This document shows, piece by piece, positions 48,847 through 57,968 of a stretch of 64,000 nt of DNA. Positions within the stretch are counted from its first letter, which is position 1. Every line of letters starts with the position of its first letter. Position numbers and translations under genes: made by a program. Below the pieces are notes generated by a model, which was not told the DNA's origin, ran no database searches, and worked only from the letters and a program-made list of their open reading frames with translations. Source of the stretch: Nostoc sp. PCC 7107 (lineage in GTDB: Bacteria > Cyanobacteriota > Cyanobacteriia > Cyanobacteriales > Nostocaceae); assembly GCF_000316625.1 (NCBI RefSeq), contig NC_019676.1, positions 1,351,001 through 1,415,000 of the forward strand. The letters run 5' to 3'.

Positions 48847-48966
48847 AGTTTAATTTTAACTTTGATGACCAGTTGCGATCGCCCTGAGCATAAATTATTA
48901 CCTTTGCTCAACTAACTGTCAGGCTAAAGGCTGATTTTCCTAAGATGCGATCGCTGTTCACATCTA

Positions 48967-50094
48967 TTAAACTATAGCCGCACTTTTGTTACTGAATTGG
49001 GGCTGTTGATAAGCAGATACAATTGCCTTGAACTTATCAGCATACTGATAAATTTCATTAACATTATCTATAGAAACTTTCTCCGAAACTTTATTGCCAT
49101 TTGTATCTAGAGAAAAAATCTCTAACTTTTTAGAATTAGAGTTATTAAAATAAAAACGAACAATCTGTCTCCAACTATTCCCGTCTAGCAGAATATTACA
49201 ATAACTAGCTGTATCTTTGTGTGTTATCCTTGCTGGCTCTACTACTTGGCACAAAATCGACTTAAGAATGTAATATCCCTCTTTTTCTTCATCTGAAAAA
49301 TCAGTTTGTTTAGTTGTCAGTTCTGTTTCTGTTTGTGGTTCCGTTGGGATGGGAGTTTCTTGTTTTGTTTTTGAACGTCCTGTTGCTTCGTCTAAAAGAC
49401 TTTCAATTTCCTCTCGAATAAATTCCTTAATAGCCCTTTGTGTATATCCAGTAAACTCGTCTTTCAATTGGCCTACAAAATTATTTTCAGGACATAACTC
49501 TTTAAAAAAATATTTAACAAACTCGCTCTTAGGTTCTTCAACTTGTTTTTTGAGCAGAGCCTTGATCCCACCAACATATTTTAGCTCTGAAGCGGCTGTA
49601 ATAGCTTCAGCAACGTTAAATGCTGATTTAGTTAACTTAGAAAATTCACGGATTGCTGATTCATTTAAATTTAGTAAATTTAATTCTAAAAAGGGAGTTT
49701 TATCCATTTTATTAGTCCTTTCCAAATCAGCATAGAATTTGTATATTACTCCATCTGTTAATACACCAATTCGCGCGTCAGTCGCCATAAAATAAGCAAA
49801 TAACTGACTCCATTCACGATCATTTTTAAAATCAGTACCGTAGCGTTTACACTCAATCAGAATTGCTGGTTGCCCATTTTGAAATATTGCATAATCTAGT
49901 TTGTAATTTGTCGAAGCCCCCACATTTGCATCATATTCAGGCATGACTTCATCTGGGTTAAAGGCATCATACCCTAAGATTTGCTGAATAAAAGGCATGA
50001 TGAGGAAGTGCTTTGTAGCTTCTTCGGTTTTGATGCTGCCTAATTTTGCAGGAATTGTAGATGCAAAGGCTCTGACTTGATCAACAAAATCCAT
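48967..50094 (-). CDS. Restriction-type N-domain protein (COG4748-like)
   Basis: 375 residues from ATG 50094 (MDFVDQVRAF). N-terminal nuclease-like half: EATKHFLIMPFIQQILGYD, NYKLDYAIFQNGQPAILIECKRYG (D-x-ECK), GVLTDGVIYKFYAD. A helical middle and a C-terminal domain (GYYILKSILCQVVEPARI...) follow. It resembles the stand-alone HsdR N-type proteins (COG4748), possibly anti-phage. No methylase lies beside it. An upstream start at 50145 is unlikely. Confidence 0.75.
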   Translation of the reverse strand: MDFVDQVRAFASTIPAKLGSIKTEEATKHFLIMPFIQQILGYDAFNPDEVMPEYDANVGASTNYKLDYAIFQNGQPAILIECKRYGTDFKNDREWSQLFAYFMATDARIGVLTDGVIYKFYADLERTNKMDKTPFLELNLLNLNESAIREFSKLTKSAFNVAEAITAASELKYVGGIKALLKKQVEEPKSEFVKYFFKELCPENNFVGQLKDEFTGYTQRAIKEFIREEIESLLDEATGRSKTKQETPIPTEPQTETELTTKQTDFSDEEKEGYYILKSILCQVVEPARITHKDTASYCNILLDGNSWRQIVRFYFNNSNSKKLEIFSLDTNGNKVSEKVSIDNVNEIYQYADKFKAIVSAYQQPQFSNKSAAIV

Positions 50095-50245
50095 GATGCA
50101 ATACTCCAAGATGATGCCAATGTGGACTGTAATGTTATAGTTCACACAAAATCTTAAGAAATAACAGAATTTTGAATGAAACCTATGATTTAAGCTGATG
50201 CTCTTAATCTTGTGAGTCTTGAGCTTTCTAATGAGGCGATGTTGC

Positions 50246-50355
50246 GTGAAAATTTGCTCAAGCCTAGATCACTCACCAAGAATTTCTGGTGAAAAAACGG
50301 ATCTGCTGGGAGAATACACCAGCATAATTAACCTTTGTAGTTTTGAGCGATCGCC
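50246..50355. repeat. Direct repeat A bracketing the toxin-antitoxin module
   Basis: About 110 bp, starting GTGAAAATTTGCTCAAGCC. The second copy is at 51170-51276, same orientation, roughly three-quarters identical by eye (shared blocks CAAGAATTT, GGTGAAAAAAC, GCATAATTAACCTTT). Each lies upstream of a minus-strand gene. Confidence 0.75.
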
Positions 50356-50383
50356 TGTCCCTGATCTCTAGCGATTACTTTCT

Positions 50384-50773
50384 TCATGTCCACATTCGGT
50401 GAACATTAGTATAAGCATCAAATTTTGTATCCCTACTAACGATAATTAAGGAGTGATTAACCGCCTGTGCGATTAGCATCCGATCAAATGGATCACCATG
50501 ATGTAGCGGAAGATTACAGACTAAAACTGTATCATCAAACGAGATTCCCAATATGAGAATATCTGAAGCTTCAATTGCAGAACCTATAGTTTCATAGCTG
50601 CTTTGCAATGATAATTTGCCAAGTTTTAATTTGATAGCAATTTCCCAAAGACTAGCTATGCTTAGATAAACCACATCTGCGTTATCAATTATCGCCCTCA
50701 GATCATCTCTAAGGTTAGAGTCATTTTCAGTCAGCCAGATAAAGGCATGAGTATCTAACAGAAAATTACTCAT
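50384..50773 (-). CDS. PIN-domain toxin (VapC-like)
   Basis: 129 residues. PIN acidic residues Asp7 (FLLDTHAF), the Glu of SLWEIAIK, Asp in HHGDPFDRML and Asp in VSRDTKF. A ribonuclease toxin by family. Overlaps its antitoxin gene at ATGA (50770-50773). Confidence 0.9.
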   Translation of the reverse strand: MSNFLLDTHAFIWLTENDSNLRDDLRAIIDNADVVYLSIASLWEIAIKLKLGKLSLQSSYETIGSAIEASDILILGISFDDTVLVCNLPLHHGDPFDRMLIAQAVNHSLIIVSRDTKFDAYTNVHRMWT

Positions 50774-51000
50774 TCCATATATTCCTGAAAATCTGAGAGA
50801 GGTTCATCAAAATCATCCGGTAAAGGTAAAATAAAAGTGCCTTTTAAGATGCCAGAACGGCGCTTTTTTCGTAATGAACTGTCCTGAGAACTAGTTTTTG
50901 AATAATTCTCAACTAAATATTTGGCATAATGCAAGAGTTCTTGTTTTAGTGGCTCTGGCATTTGCTCTAGTGTTTGTAAAATTTCTGTATCAACAGTCAT
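50770..51000 (-). CDS. DUF2281-type antitoxin
   Basis: 76 residues: LEQMPEPLKQELLHYAKYLVENY then a basic linker and GTFILPLPDDFDEPLSDFQEY, the DUF2281 pattern usual upstream of PIN toxins. Coupled translation with the toxin. Confidence 0.85.
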   Translation of the reverse strand: MTVDTEILQTLEQMPEPLKQELLHYAKYLVENYSKTSSQDSSLRKKRRSGILKGTFILPLPDDFDEPLSDFQEYME

Positions 51001-51169
51001 AGCTTTTTTCTGGCGGATTGATCAAACTTTTGGTATTTAGATGGAGATTGCTTACCTACCCCAATGAGCAGAGATACATATCTTAAATAGTAAATAATAA
51101 TCGGGTTTTACTCAGTCACATTCTTAATTAAATCATGCTCTTTAGCGATCACTCTTAATGCACTTGTTT

Positions 51170-51276
51170 GTGAAAATTTATTCAAGCCTCGCCTACCCAG
51201 CAAGAATTTACGGTGAAAAAACTGATCTGGGTGGATAATAAAGCATAATTAACCTTTATAGCTTCGAGCAGTCGCC
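51170..51276. repeat. Direct repeat B bracketing the toxin-antitoxin module
   Basis: Diverged copy of 50246-50355. It occupies most of the gap between the antitoxin start and the next gene. Nothing else is seen in 51001-51330. Confidence 0.75.
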
Positions 51277-51330
51277 ATCAGCCAAGATGGTTGAGACTCA
51301 AAGCTTGTGATTCAACTTAAGTAATTGACT

Positions 51331-52335
51331 ATGAGTACAGCAAATATTACGCCAGCGCTACGTGTGGGAGTATTAGGTTTCGGTGGACTCGGACAAGCAG
51401 CCGCCAAGGTACTTGCTGGTAAACGAGAAATGACTTTAGTCGCAGTGGCAGATCAAAAAGGTTACGCCTACGCTGCTGAAGGTTTAAATTTTCAAGAAAA
51501 CATTGCCGCTTATCAGTCTCAAGGTTCAGTAGGTTATTTAGAACCAGTTGGTACATTAACCAACAATAGTATTCAAGATTTAATCGATAGCGCCCAACCT
51601 GTAGACGGGTATTTTTTAGCTTTACCCAACCTACCCAATGACTTTATTCCATCTGTAGCCAGACAGTTTATTCAATCTGGTTGGCGTGGTGTGTTAGTCG
51701 ATGCAATCAAGCGCACCAGTGCGGTAGAACAGCTAATTGCCATGAAAGCAGAACTGCAAGCAGCAGGTATTACCTACATGACAGGCTGTGGTGCAACACC
51801 AGGACTCTTAACCGCTGCTGCGGCTTTAGCAGCCCAAAGCTATGCCGAAATTCACAAAGTAGAAATTACCTTTGGTGTAGGTATTGCCAACTGGGAAGCT
51901 TACCGCGCCACCGTGAGGGAAGATATTGGTCATATGCCTGGTTATACCGTAGAAGTTGCGCGGGCAATGACTGATGCAGAGGTAGAAACATTATTAGATA
52001 AAACAAACGGCGTGCTTACCTTAGAGAACATGGAACACGCTGATGATGTGATGTTAGAGTTAGCCGGAATTGTATCACGCGATCGCGTGACTGTAGGTGG
52101 TGTAGTTGATACCCGCAATCCCAAAAAACCTCTCAGCACCAACGTTAAAGTTACTGGGCGCACCTTTGAAGGTAAGATTTCCACCCATACCTTTACATTA
52201 GGAGATGAAACTAGCATGGCAGCAAACGTCTGCGGCCCTGCTTTTGGTTATCTCAAAGCTGGTATGCAACTACATCAACGTGGCATTTACGGCATATTCA
52301 CCGCTGCCGAAATCATGCCTCAATTTGTGAAATAA
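51331..52335 (+). CDS. Saccharopine dehydrogenase-like oxidoreductase
   Basis: 334 residues from ATG 51331 ([10 protein letters not shown]). Rossmann motif [17 protein letters not shown], then [15 protein letters not shown] and [20 protein letters not shown]. Annotated in cyanobacteria as saccharopine-dehydrogenase-like, but lysine metabolism is not implied. The true substrate is unknown. NAD(P)-dependent, cytosolic. Confidence 0.78.
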   Translation: MSTANITPALRVGVLGFGGLGQAAAKVLAGKREMTLVAVADQKGYAYAAEGLNFQENIAAYQSQGSVGYLEPVGTLTNNSIQDLIDSAQPVDGYFLALPNLPNDFIPSVARQFIQSGWRGVLVDAIKRTSAVEQLIAMKAELQAAGITYMTGCGATPGLLTAAAALAAQSYAEIHKVEITFGVGIANWEAYRATVREDIGHMPGYTVEVARAMTDAEVETLLDKTNGVLTLENMEHADDVMLELAGIVSRDRVTVGGVVDTRNPKKPLSTNVKVTGRTFEGKISTHTFTLGDETSMAANVCGPAFGYLKAGMQLHQRGIYGIFTAAEIMPQFVK

Positions 52336-52349
52336 GCGACTAGAGGTAT

Positions 52350-52468
52350 CCCTGTCAAGGTAGATAAAAATTCTCCGAAACTTACCATATCTCTTTTCTC
52401 TGTGTCTTTTTTAGTTAAATAAATAGCGGATAGAGAAACAAGAGATGTTTCGAGTTACCTTGACAGGG
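52350..52468. mobile_element. MITE-like element upstream of the CHAT-NACHT gene
   Basis: 119 bp with perfect 13-bp inverted ends CCCTGTCAAGGTA (52350-52362) and TACCTTGACAGGG (52456-52468), non-coding inside. Target duplication not clear. Confidence 0.6.
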
Positions 52469-52523
52469 CTAATGATCGCACTTACAAAAGACTTGACACA
52501 GAAGCAATTCGAGAAGTTGTTCA

Positions 52524-52546
52524 TGTTATAAGCCGGCGTTATAACA
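52524..52546. promoter_or_regulatory. Inverted repeat, possible operator
   Basis: TGTTATAA (52524-52531) and TTATAACA (52539-52546), perfect 8-bp arms, spacer GCCGGCG, 46 bp before the predicted start of the CHAT-NACHT gene. Could bind a dimeric regulator. Confidence 0.4.
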
Positions 52547-52591
52547 CCGCAGATATCTGGTAAGTTGTGCGCCTCAAAGGAGATTCAGAAC

Positions 52592-55516
52592 TTGGCTCAA
52601 CCAGAAGAAAATCTTCAAAGTAGTTCATACAAAACAATTTTAGTGTTAGCATCCAGCCCAACAAATGGAGCTAGATTACGCCTAGATCAAGAAGTGCGAG
52701 AAATTGATGCGGGTTTGCGAAGATCGCAGCACAGAGACAAGTTTAATTTGCAGACAAAATGGGCAGTTACTCCTGATTCTTTGCGTCGTGCTTTGTTGGA
52801 GTTTAATCCAGAGATTGTTCACTTTTGTGGGCATGGTTCAGAAGATGATGGATTATTTCTGGAAAATGATGCAGGGTTAACACAACTTGTCCCAACAGAA
52901 GCCTTAGCAAACTTATTTAAACGATTTGCTCCACGAGGGTTAGAGTGTGTTGTTCTCAACGCTTGTTATTCTGAGATTCAAGCAGATGCGATCGCGGAAC
53001 ACATCGATTATGTAATTGGGATGAATAACAAAATTGGAGACAATGCAGCGATTAAGTTTGCAGTTGGTTTTTATGATGAATTAGGTGCTGGGTGGTCGTA
53101 TGAAGATGCTTATCATGGTGGTTGTGATGCGATCGCATTGCAAGGAATAACAGAGGAACATACCCCAGAATTCAAAAATATCAAAAAAAAGGCCCAATTA
53201 AAGGCACAAAATCCGGTTGATGACTTAGTGCAGCAAGTGCGTCACCGTCTCCACGATGATATTCAAAGTTCGCATGGTGTCATGCCTTTATGGGGAATAG
53301 ACCGTTTGGTTTCTTTAGGTGATTTATTTGTAGATGTGAATATCCTGGAGTCACTCAGCAACAACCACAGGTCGGAACTAGATGATTTATGGCAGGATTT
53401 TACAAAGGGTAATTTTAGCGATCGCAGTTTAGAACGAATTGGTTTGGGTAGACAACAGCAACGCATATCAGGGTTAGCTGTGCTGGAACGGAATACAAAT
53501 TTGATGGTAGTGGGTAAACCTGGTTCGGGGAAAACGACATATTTGCAAAGAATCGTCACCGAATGCAATGATGGCAAACTACAACCACAGCGAATTCCCG
53601 TATTGATTAAACTGCGGTATTTTGTAGACGATGGAAATAAGTATGGATATAATTTAGAGCCGTTTTTGGCACACCTTTGGCGGTTGAGTGATGCAGACGT
53701 TGAATTGATCCTCCGTCAAGGAAGAGCCTTGGTATTGCTGGATGGCTTGGATGAAGTAACAGGAGAAGCAGCAAAGCAAATCGCCAAAACAATTAAGCGT
53801 TTCGCCCGTATTTATCCGCAGGTGCAAGTAGTGGTGACTTGTCGTACACAAACCCTACCAGACTTATTCGATTGGAAATCACAACACTTCACCTGTGTAG
53901 AAGTGGCAGATTTTAATGAGGAGCAGGTAAGAGCATTTGCAGCGCATTGGTTTGAGATAGTGTGTACTGATGCAGAGGAAGAAAAGACGAAAACGCGCGA
54001 ATTTTTAGAAAAGTTGTTTCTAGAGGAAAACAAAACAATTCGAGAACTGGCGATTACGCCAATTTTGCTGAGTTTGACTTGTGCAGTCTTCCATCAAACA
54101 AGGAAATTTTACTTCAAGCGTTCCAAGTTATATGAAGAAGGGTTGGAATTACTCTTAGAAAAGTGGGATCAATCGCGCTCAATTGAGAGAGATGAGATTT
54201 ATCGAGATTTATCTGTGGAACGTAAGTTAGAGCTTTTAAGCTTTTTAGCAGTGAAAAAGTTTGTGCAGCAGCAGTATGTATTGTTTGAGCAGGAGGAGTT
54301 AGAAGGGTATATCGGAGAGTTTTTGGGAATTGAACAAAGGGAAAGTCGAGGAGTTTTAAAAGCAATTGAGTCTCAGCATGGCTTGTTGATTGAAAGAGCG
54401 CAGAAGGTGTGGTCATTTTCACACCTAACTTTTCAAGAATATCTTGTTTCAGAAGTGTTGACCCGGAACTATGAACCTGTAAATTTAACTACTCAAAAAA
54501 CATCAGCTAACATCTCACAGTATATAACTGAAAAGCATTGGAGAGAGGTTTGTTTAATGACAGCAGAGAAGTTAGAAGATCCATTCAACTTTCTCATAGA
54601 TATACAAACCAAGACAAATGAATTTCTTAAATCAGATGAAGATATACAAAGTTATATGCAATGGGTTTATGACAAATCTAATTCTATCGGAATGCCCAAT
54701 ATATTGGTAGCGTTAAGGGCATTTTATTTTGCCTTTTCAAAAACATATCAATGTGAGTGTGTAAAAGATTATGAGTATGATTTTGTAATGATTTATGACG
54801 GCTTACCCTACAATATATATTCATATAATTATGATAGAACACCATACTTTATAGAACTCCAAACTTTTGCTATGGAATCATCTATCTCTTTTTGGCTTTC
54901 ACTATATCTTGGACTGAATCTAGAGGTTAGAGGTGGAACAAATGATAGGAATTCAATATTTGGAATATCATATTCATTAAAATCCAAAGATGATCTACAA
55001 CAAGTTAAGATTGATCTTTGTGTGAAATATGTTATGGATATAGTTGAAAATTTATCTCAAGGCCGTGTTATTGGCGGGTCTGATGAATACAGTGGACTAT
55101 ATTTTTTTCATTCTGACTTAAAGTCTATAATTGAAGATATATGTGAGCTTGATTTTGGTTCAGAAACAGCCGAACTGATGAAAATTAATGAGCAAATTCC
55201 AAAAGAAATACATGGTGTGTCTGGCAGAGAAAAAAAAGAAAAACGAGAATTATTAAGAATTTTTTGGCGAGAAAATGGCAAGAGTGTGCTTAAAAAACTA
55301 CGAGAAGTATTTATTAAGAGTCGTCAGATTGGATATGATTGGCAGTTTAATGATATCCGAACAAAAAAACTTGAACAATACTATTCTTTCAACAAACTTC
55401 TTTTAGATTGCTTGAGTCAAAGCGAGATTGACTTAGATAAGAAAAAGACAATTGAGGGAGGGCTTTTACTCCCGAACGCTGAAATTGAAAAACGCAACCG
55501 CGAAACAGCCGAATAA
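52592..55516 (+). CDS. CHAT-NACHT protein (caspase-like protease plus STAND NTPase)
   Basis: 974 residues from TTG 52592, chosen because AAAGGAG lies 9 bases before. The longer TTG 52565 has no ribosome site. CHAT protease at about 15-185: His81 in IVHFCGHG and Cys125 in VVLNACYS. NACHT domain from about 305: GKPGSGKTT (308-316) and LVLLDGLDEV, ending near WSFSHLTFQEYL. The last ~340 residues are AT-rich, repeat-free and unrecognised, probably the sensor. Architecture of bacterial NLR-like defence proteins: sensing, oligomerisation, then proteolysis. Role here is inference. Confidence 0.88.
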   Translation: MAQPEENLQSSSYKTILVLASSPTNGARLRLDQEVREIDAGLRRSQHRDKFNLQTKWAVTPDSLRRALLEFNPEIVHFCGHGSEDDGLFLENDAGLTQLVPTEALANLFKRFAPRGLECVVLNACYSEIQADAIAEHIDYVIGMNNKIGDNAAIKFAVGFYDELGAGWSYEDAYHGGCDAIALQGITEEHTPEFKNIKKKAQLKAQNPVDDLVQQVRHRLHDDIQSSHGVMPLWGIDRLVSLGDLFVDVNILESLSNNHRSELDDLWQDFTKGNFSDRSLERIGLGRQQQRISGLAVLERNTNLMVVGKPGSGKTTYLQRIVTECNDGKLQPQRIPVLIKLRYFVDDGNKYGYNLEPFLAHLWRLSDADVELILRQGRALVLLDGLDEVTGEAAKQIAKTIKRFARIYPQVQVVVTCRTQTLPDLFDWKSQHFTCVEVADFNEEQVRAFAAHWFEIVCTDAEEEKTKTREFLEKLFLEENKTIRELAITPILLSLTCAVFHQTRKFYFKRSKLYEEGLELLLEKWDQSRSIERDEIYRDLSVERKLELLSFLAVKKFVQQQYVLFEQEELEGYIGEFLGIEQRESRGVLKAIESQHGLLIERAQKVWSFSHLTFQEYLVSEVLTRNYEPVNLTTQKTSANISQYITEKHWREVCLMTAEKLEDPFNFLIDIQTKTNEFLKSDEDIQSYMQWVYDKSNSIGMPNILVALRAFYFAFSKTYQCECVKDYEYDFVMIYDGLPYNIYSYNYDRTPYFIELQTFAMESSISFWLSLYLGLNLEVRGGTNDRNSIFGISYSLKSKDDLQQVKIDLCVKYVMDIVENLSQGRVIGGSDEYSGLYFFHSDLKSIIEDICELDFGSETAELMKINEQIPKEIHGVSGREKKEKRELLRIFWRENGKSVLKKLREVFIKSRQIGYDWQFNDIRTKKLEQYYSFNKLLLDCLSQSEIDLDKKKTIEGGLLLPNAEIEKRNRETAE

Positions 55517-55536
55517 AACATTTTATGGCAATCAGA

Positions 55537-55927
55537 TCAAGCTGACTGATTCTCCTCTAAGGAAGCATCATAAGCAGCGACTTCTGCATCTAATTCCTGT
55601 CGATATGCAGCAATATTTTCGACAAAATCATCAAAAAGCGGATCATCTTGGAAAACACCTGCAAACTTTATCCAAGGATTGGATTCTGCTGATGGAATTT
55701 CCTCTGACTTTCTCATCTTTTTCGAGAGCATATCTGTAATTCGTGCTTGCAGGGCTGGATCTGATACTTCAGCCACAATCTCTTTCAAAAAAGCTAGATA
55801 CTTCCTCTGATAACAATTTCTGTTTTTCTTCTGATTGCATAGCATTGAAAATTGAAGACTTAATAATTTCAAGAGATGTATCTCTGTCATTATTAATTCT
55901 AATATCTCCTAGAAGAAACAACTTCAC
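55537..55927 (-). pseudogene. Frameshifted unknown (antitoxin-like) gene
   Basis: From GTG 55927 one frame reads VKLFLLGDIRINNDRDTSLE... to SEEVSSF. At a run of six T the coding sense moves to the next frame, LKEIVAEVSDPALQARITDM... to the TGA at 55537. Removing one T joins them smoothly. The C-terminal part (WIKFAGVFQDDPLFDDF) resembles cyanobacterial antitoxin tails. The C-terminal frame alone (to 55890) is open. Convergent with the CHAT-NACHT gene, 20 bp apart. Confidence 0.5.
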
Positions 55928-55989
55928 AGCAATACTATAATTTTAATTGATTATCAGCCTCGGCTGTCATACCTTGTACTGTTAAAACT

Positions 55990-56547
55990 CTATTCCCTCG
56001 CCTCTAGCCCCTCTTCCACTCTTCGTTCCTCTTCCAATAGCAAATATGATGTTTGCATCACAAATGGTAATTCTGCACCGATAAGACCTCGTTGAATGCG
56101 TTCTGATGTTTCACTAAACACGACAAACAACGGATATATAGTATTCGCCCCTTCACTTAAAACATGATTATGGCGAGGAGGCATTAACCATTCATAGTCT
56201 TGATCTAACCACACCTGCGTTTGTCGCCAACGTCCCAACAAATCAGAAAAATCTTCATGGGGACGGTGAATAAATATTAAAATTTCCGCTCCAGTTTTAA
56301 TTTTCCATTCTGGATCGCACATTAAAATTGCTACATCACAGGGTAGACAAATAGCTTGGGGAACCTCGGAAACAGTTTTACGCAGACGAACAATAGGTAG
56401 AGGAATAGTAATTACGCTTTCATCGGGGCGACGCAAACTAGGAATCATTTCTAGGTATGGTCGGTGTTGTTTGAGGAGAGCGATCGCCGCTTGATGATTA
56501 CTGTACTCTGCCAAGCTGGCTTCGTAATGAGATTGTTGTACAGGCAT
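55990..56547 (-). CDS. Unknown cyanobacterial-type protein
   Basis: 185 residues from ATG 56547 (MPVQQSHYEAS). Features: VPQAICLPCDVAILMCDPEWK, DLLGRWRQTQVWLDQDYEWLMPP, ELPFVMQTSYLLLEEER. No motif I can assign, no membrane helix. It lies downstream of pilC, separated by a repeat (56587-56603), so it need not belong to the pilus operon. Confidence 0.6.
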   Translation of the reverse strand: MPVQQSHYEASLAEYSNHQAAIALLKQHRPYLEMIPSLRRPDESVITIPLPIVRLRKTVSEVPQAICLPCDVAILMCDPEWKIKTGAEILIFIHRPHEDFSDLLGRWRQTQVWLDQDYEWLMPPRHNHVLSEGANTIYPLFVVFSETSERIQRGLIGAELPFVMQTSYLLLEEERRVEEGLEARE

Positions 56548-56586
56548 AATTTTATCAAGTATGAAGTATTTAGACACCCTTTAGGT

Positions 56587-56603
56587 GGCTTGCCGCAGGC
56601 TAG
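56587..56603. repeat. Dispersed repeat core, inverted copy
   Basis: GGCTTGCCGCAGGCTAG, exact reverse complement of 42579-42595, beside GTGTGAAGGATGAAG units. Confidence 0.7.
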
Positions 56604-56641
56604 TGTGAAGGATGAAGAATCAAACTTCATCCTTTCGCCTT

Positions 56642-57865
56642 TTATCCCAGCTTTTCAAACACTTTGAATAGTGGCAGATACATCGACATCAAAATAGTAC
56701 CAACCATACTTCCTAAAACCAAAATCATAATTGGTTCTAGAACGCTAGTTAGGGCTTTTACTGCTTGTTCAACTTCATCTTCATAGAAATCGGCAACTTT
56801 CATCAACATTCCATCTAATTCTCCAGTTTCTTCCCCAATGCTAATCATTTGTATTGACATTGGTGGAAAGACATTCGCTTTTTGTAAAGCAACACTAATC
56901 ATCCCGCCTTGTTGAATTTCTACACGAGCAGAATCAATGGCATTAGCAATTACTTGATTTCCTGATGTATCTCTTACAATTTCTAAAGAGGTCAAAATTG
57001 GCACACCGGAACGAGTCAAAGAACCAAAGGTACGGCTAAATCTGGCTACAGCAGATTTTTGAATCAAATCACCAAATAAAGGCATTTTGAGAGATAAACG
57101 ATCAATCGTTTCTCTGCCGACGCGTGTTTTGTAGTATTGTGCATAAGCAAATTTTCCGGCAACAAATGCACCAACGATGAAAAAAGATTTCCAACTTCTT
57201 AAGATTTCACTACACGTCATCAAAAATTGCGTTAAAGGAGGTAATTCTGTACCTATTTCTATGAAGATTTTGGCAAAAATAGGCAAGAGAAAAACTGTCA
57301 TCCCGACAAAGATACTCACAGCAATAAAACCTACCACTGTTGGATAAGCTAGTGCTGATTTAATTTGGTTTTGTAATCTAGCGACATCCTCTAATAATTT
57401 CGCTAAACGATTGAGTACTTCATCTAAAACCCCCCCAACTTCACCAGCTTGAATCATACTGACATACAAACCATCAAAACAGTCAGGATGCTTCCGCATT
57501 GAATCAGAAAGATTGACACCGCTTTGTACATCATTACTAATATCAATGAGTGCTTGTTTCATTTTAGGATTGGTACACTGATCGGCTAGTACTCCCAAAC
57601 CTCTGACAATTGCTACTCCAGCATTTACCAAGGTAGCAAGTTGTCGAGAAAAAACAGCTTTTTCCTTAATCGGAACCTTAACAAAGGAATTCTGAAATTT
57701 TTTAAAGTCAAAACTGAGTGACAAGCCTTGAGATTGTTTGAGTTCTTGAACTACAAAACCTTTATCTCTGAGATTAGTTCGAGCTTGTGCTAAAGATTCA
57801 GCAACAACTTTTTCAGTTCGAGATTTTCCTTGGGAATCTCGAATGCGGGCAACAAAGGTTGGCAT
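56642..57865 (-). CDS. pilC: Type IV pilus inner-membrane platform protein
   Basis: 407 residues. Two GspF/T2SSF repeats (FSRQLATLVNAGVAIVRGL and FSRTFGSLTRSGVPILTSLEIV), each with membrane helices, and ISIGEETGELDGML at the C-terminal repeat. It forms the platform that the PilB and PilT motors act on. Third gene of the pilB-pilT-pilC set. Confidence 0.96.
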   Translation of the reverse strand: MPTFVARIRDSQGKSRTEKVVAESLAQARTNLRDKGFVVQELKQSQGLSLSFDFKKFQNSFVKVPIKEKAVFSRQLATLVNAGVAIVRGLGVLADQCTNPKMKQALIDISNDVQSGVNLSDSMRKHPDCFDGLYVSMIQAGEVGGVLDEVLNRLAKLLEDVARLQNQIKSALAYPTVVGFIAVSIFVGMTVFLLPIFAKIFIEIGTELPPLTQFLMTCSEILRSWKSFFIVGAFVAGKFAYAQYYKTRVGRETIDRLSLKMPLFGDLIQKSAVARFSRTFGSLTRSGVPILTSLEIVRDTSGNQVIANAIDSARVEIQQGGMISVALQKANVFPPMSIQMISIGEETGELDGMLMKVADFYEDEVEQAVKALTSVLEPIMILVLGSMVGTILMSMYLPLFKVFEKLG

Positions 57866-57968
57866 AGATATATAAATTCAAAATTTTAAATTTGGTTAAT
57901 AAATCAGTAATTAATAGCGAAGACAAATAGTGACTATTAATTACTGACTTTCTGACTCTCGACAAAAT

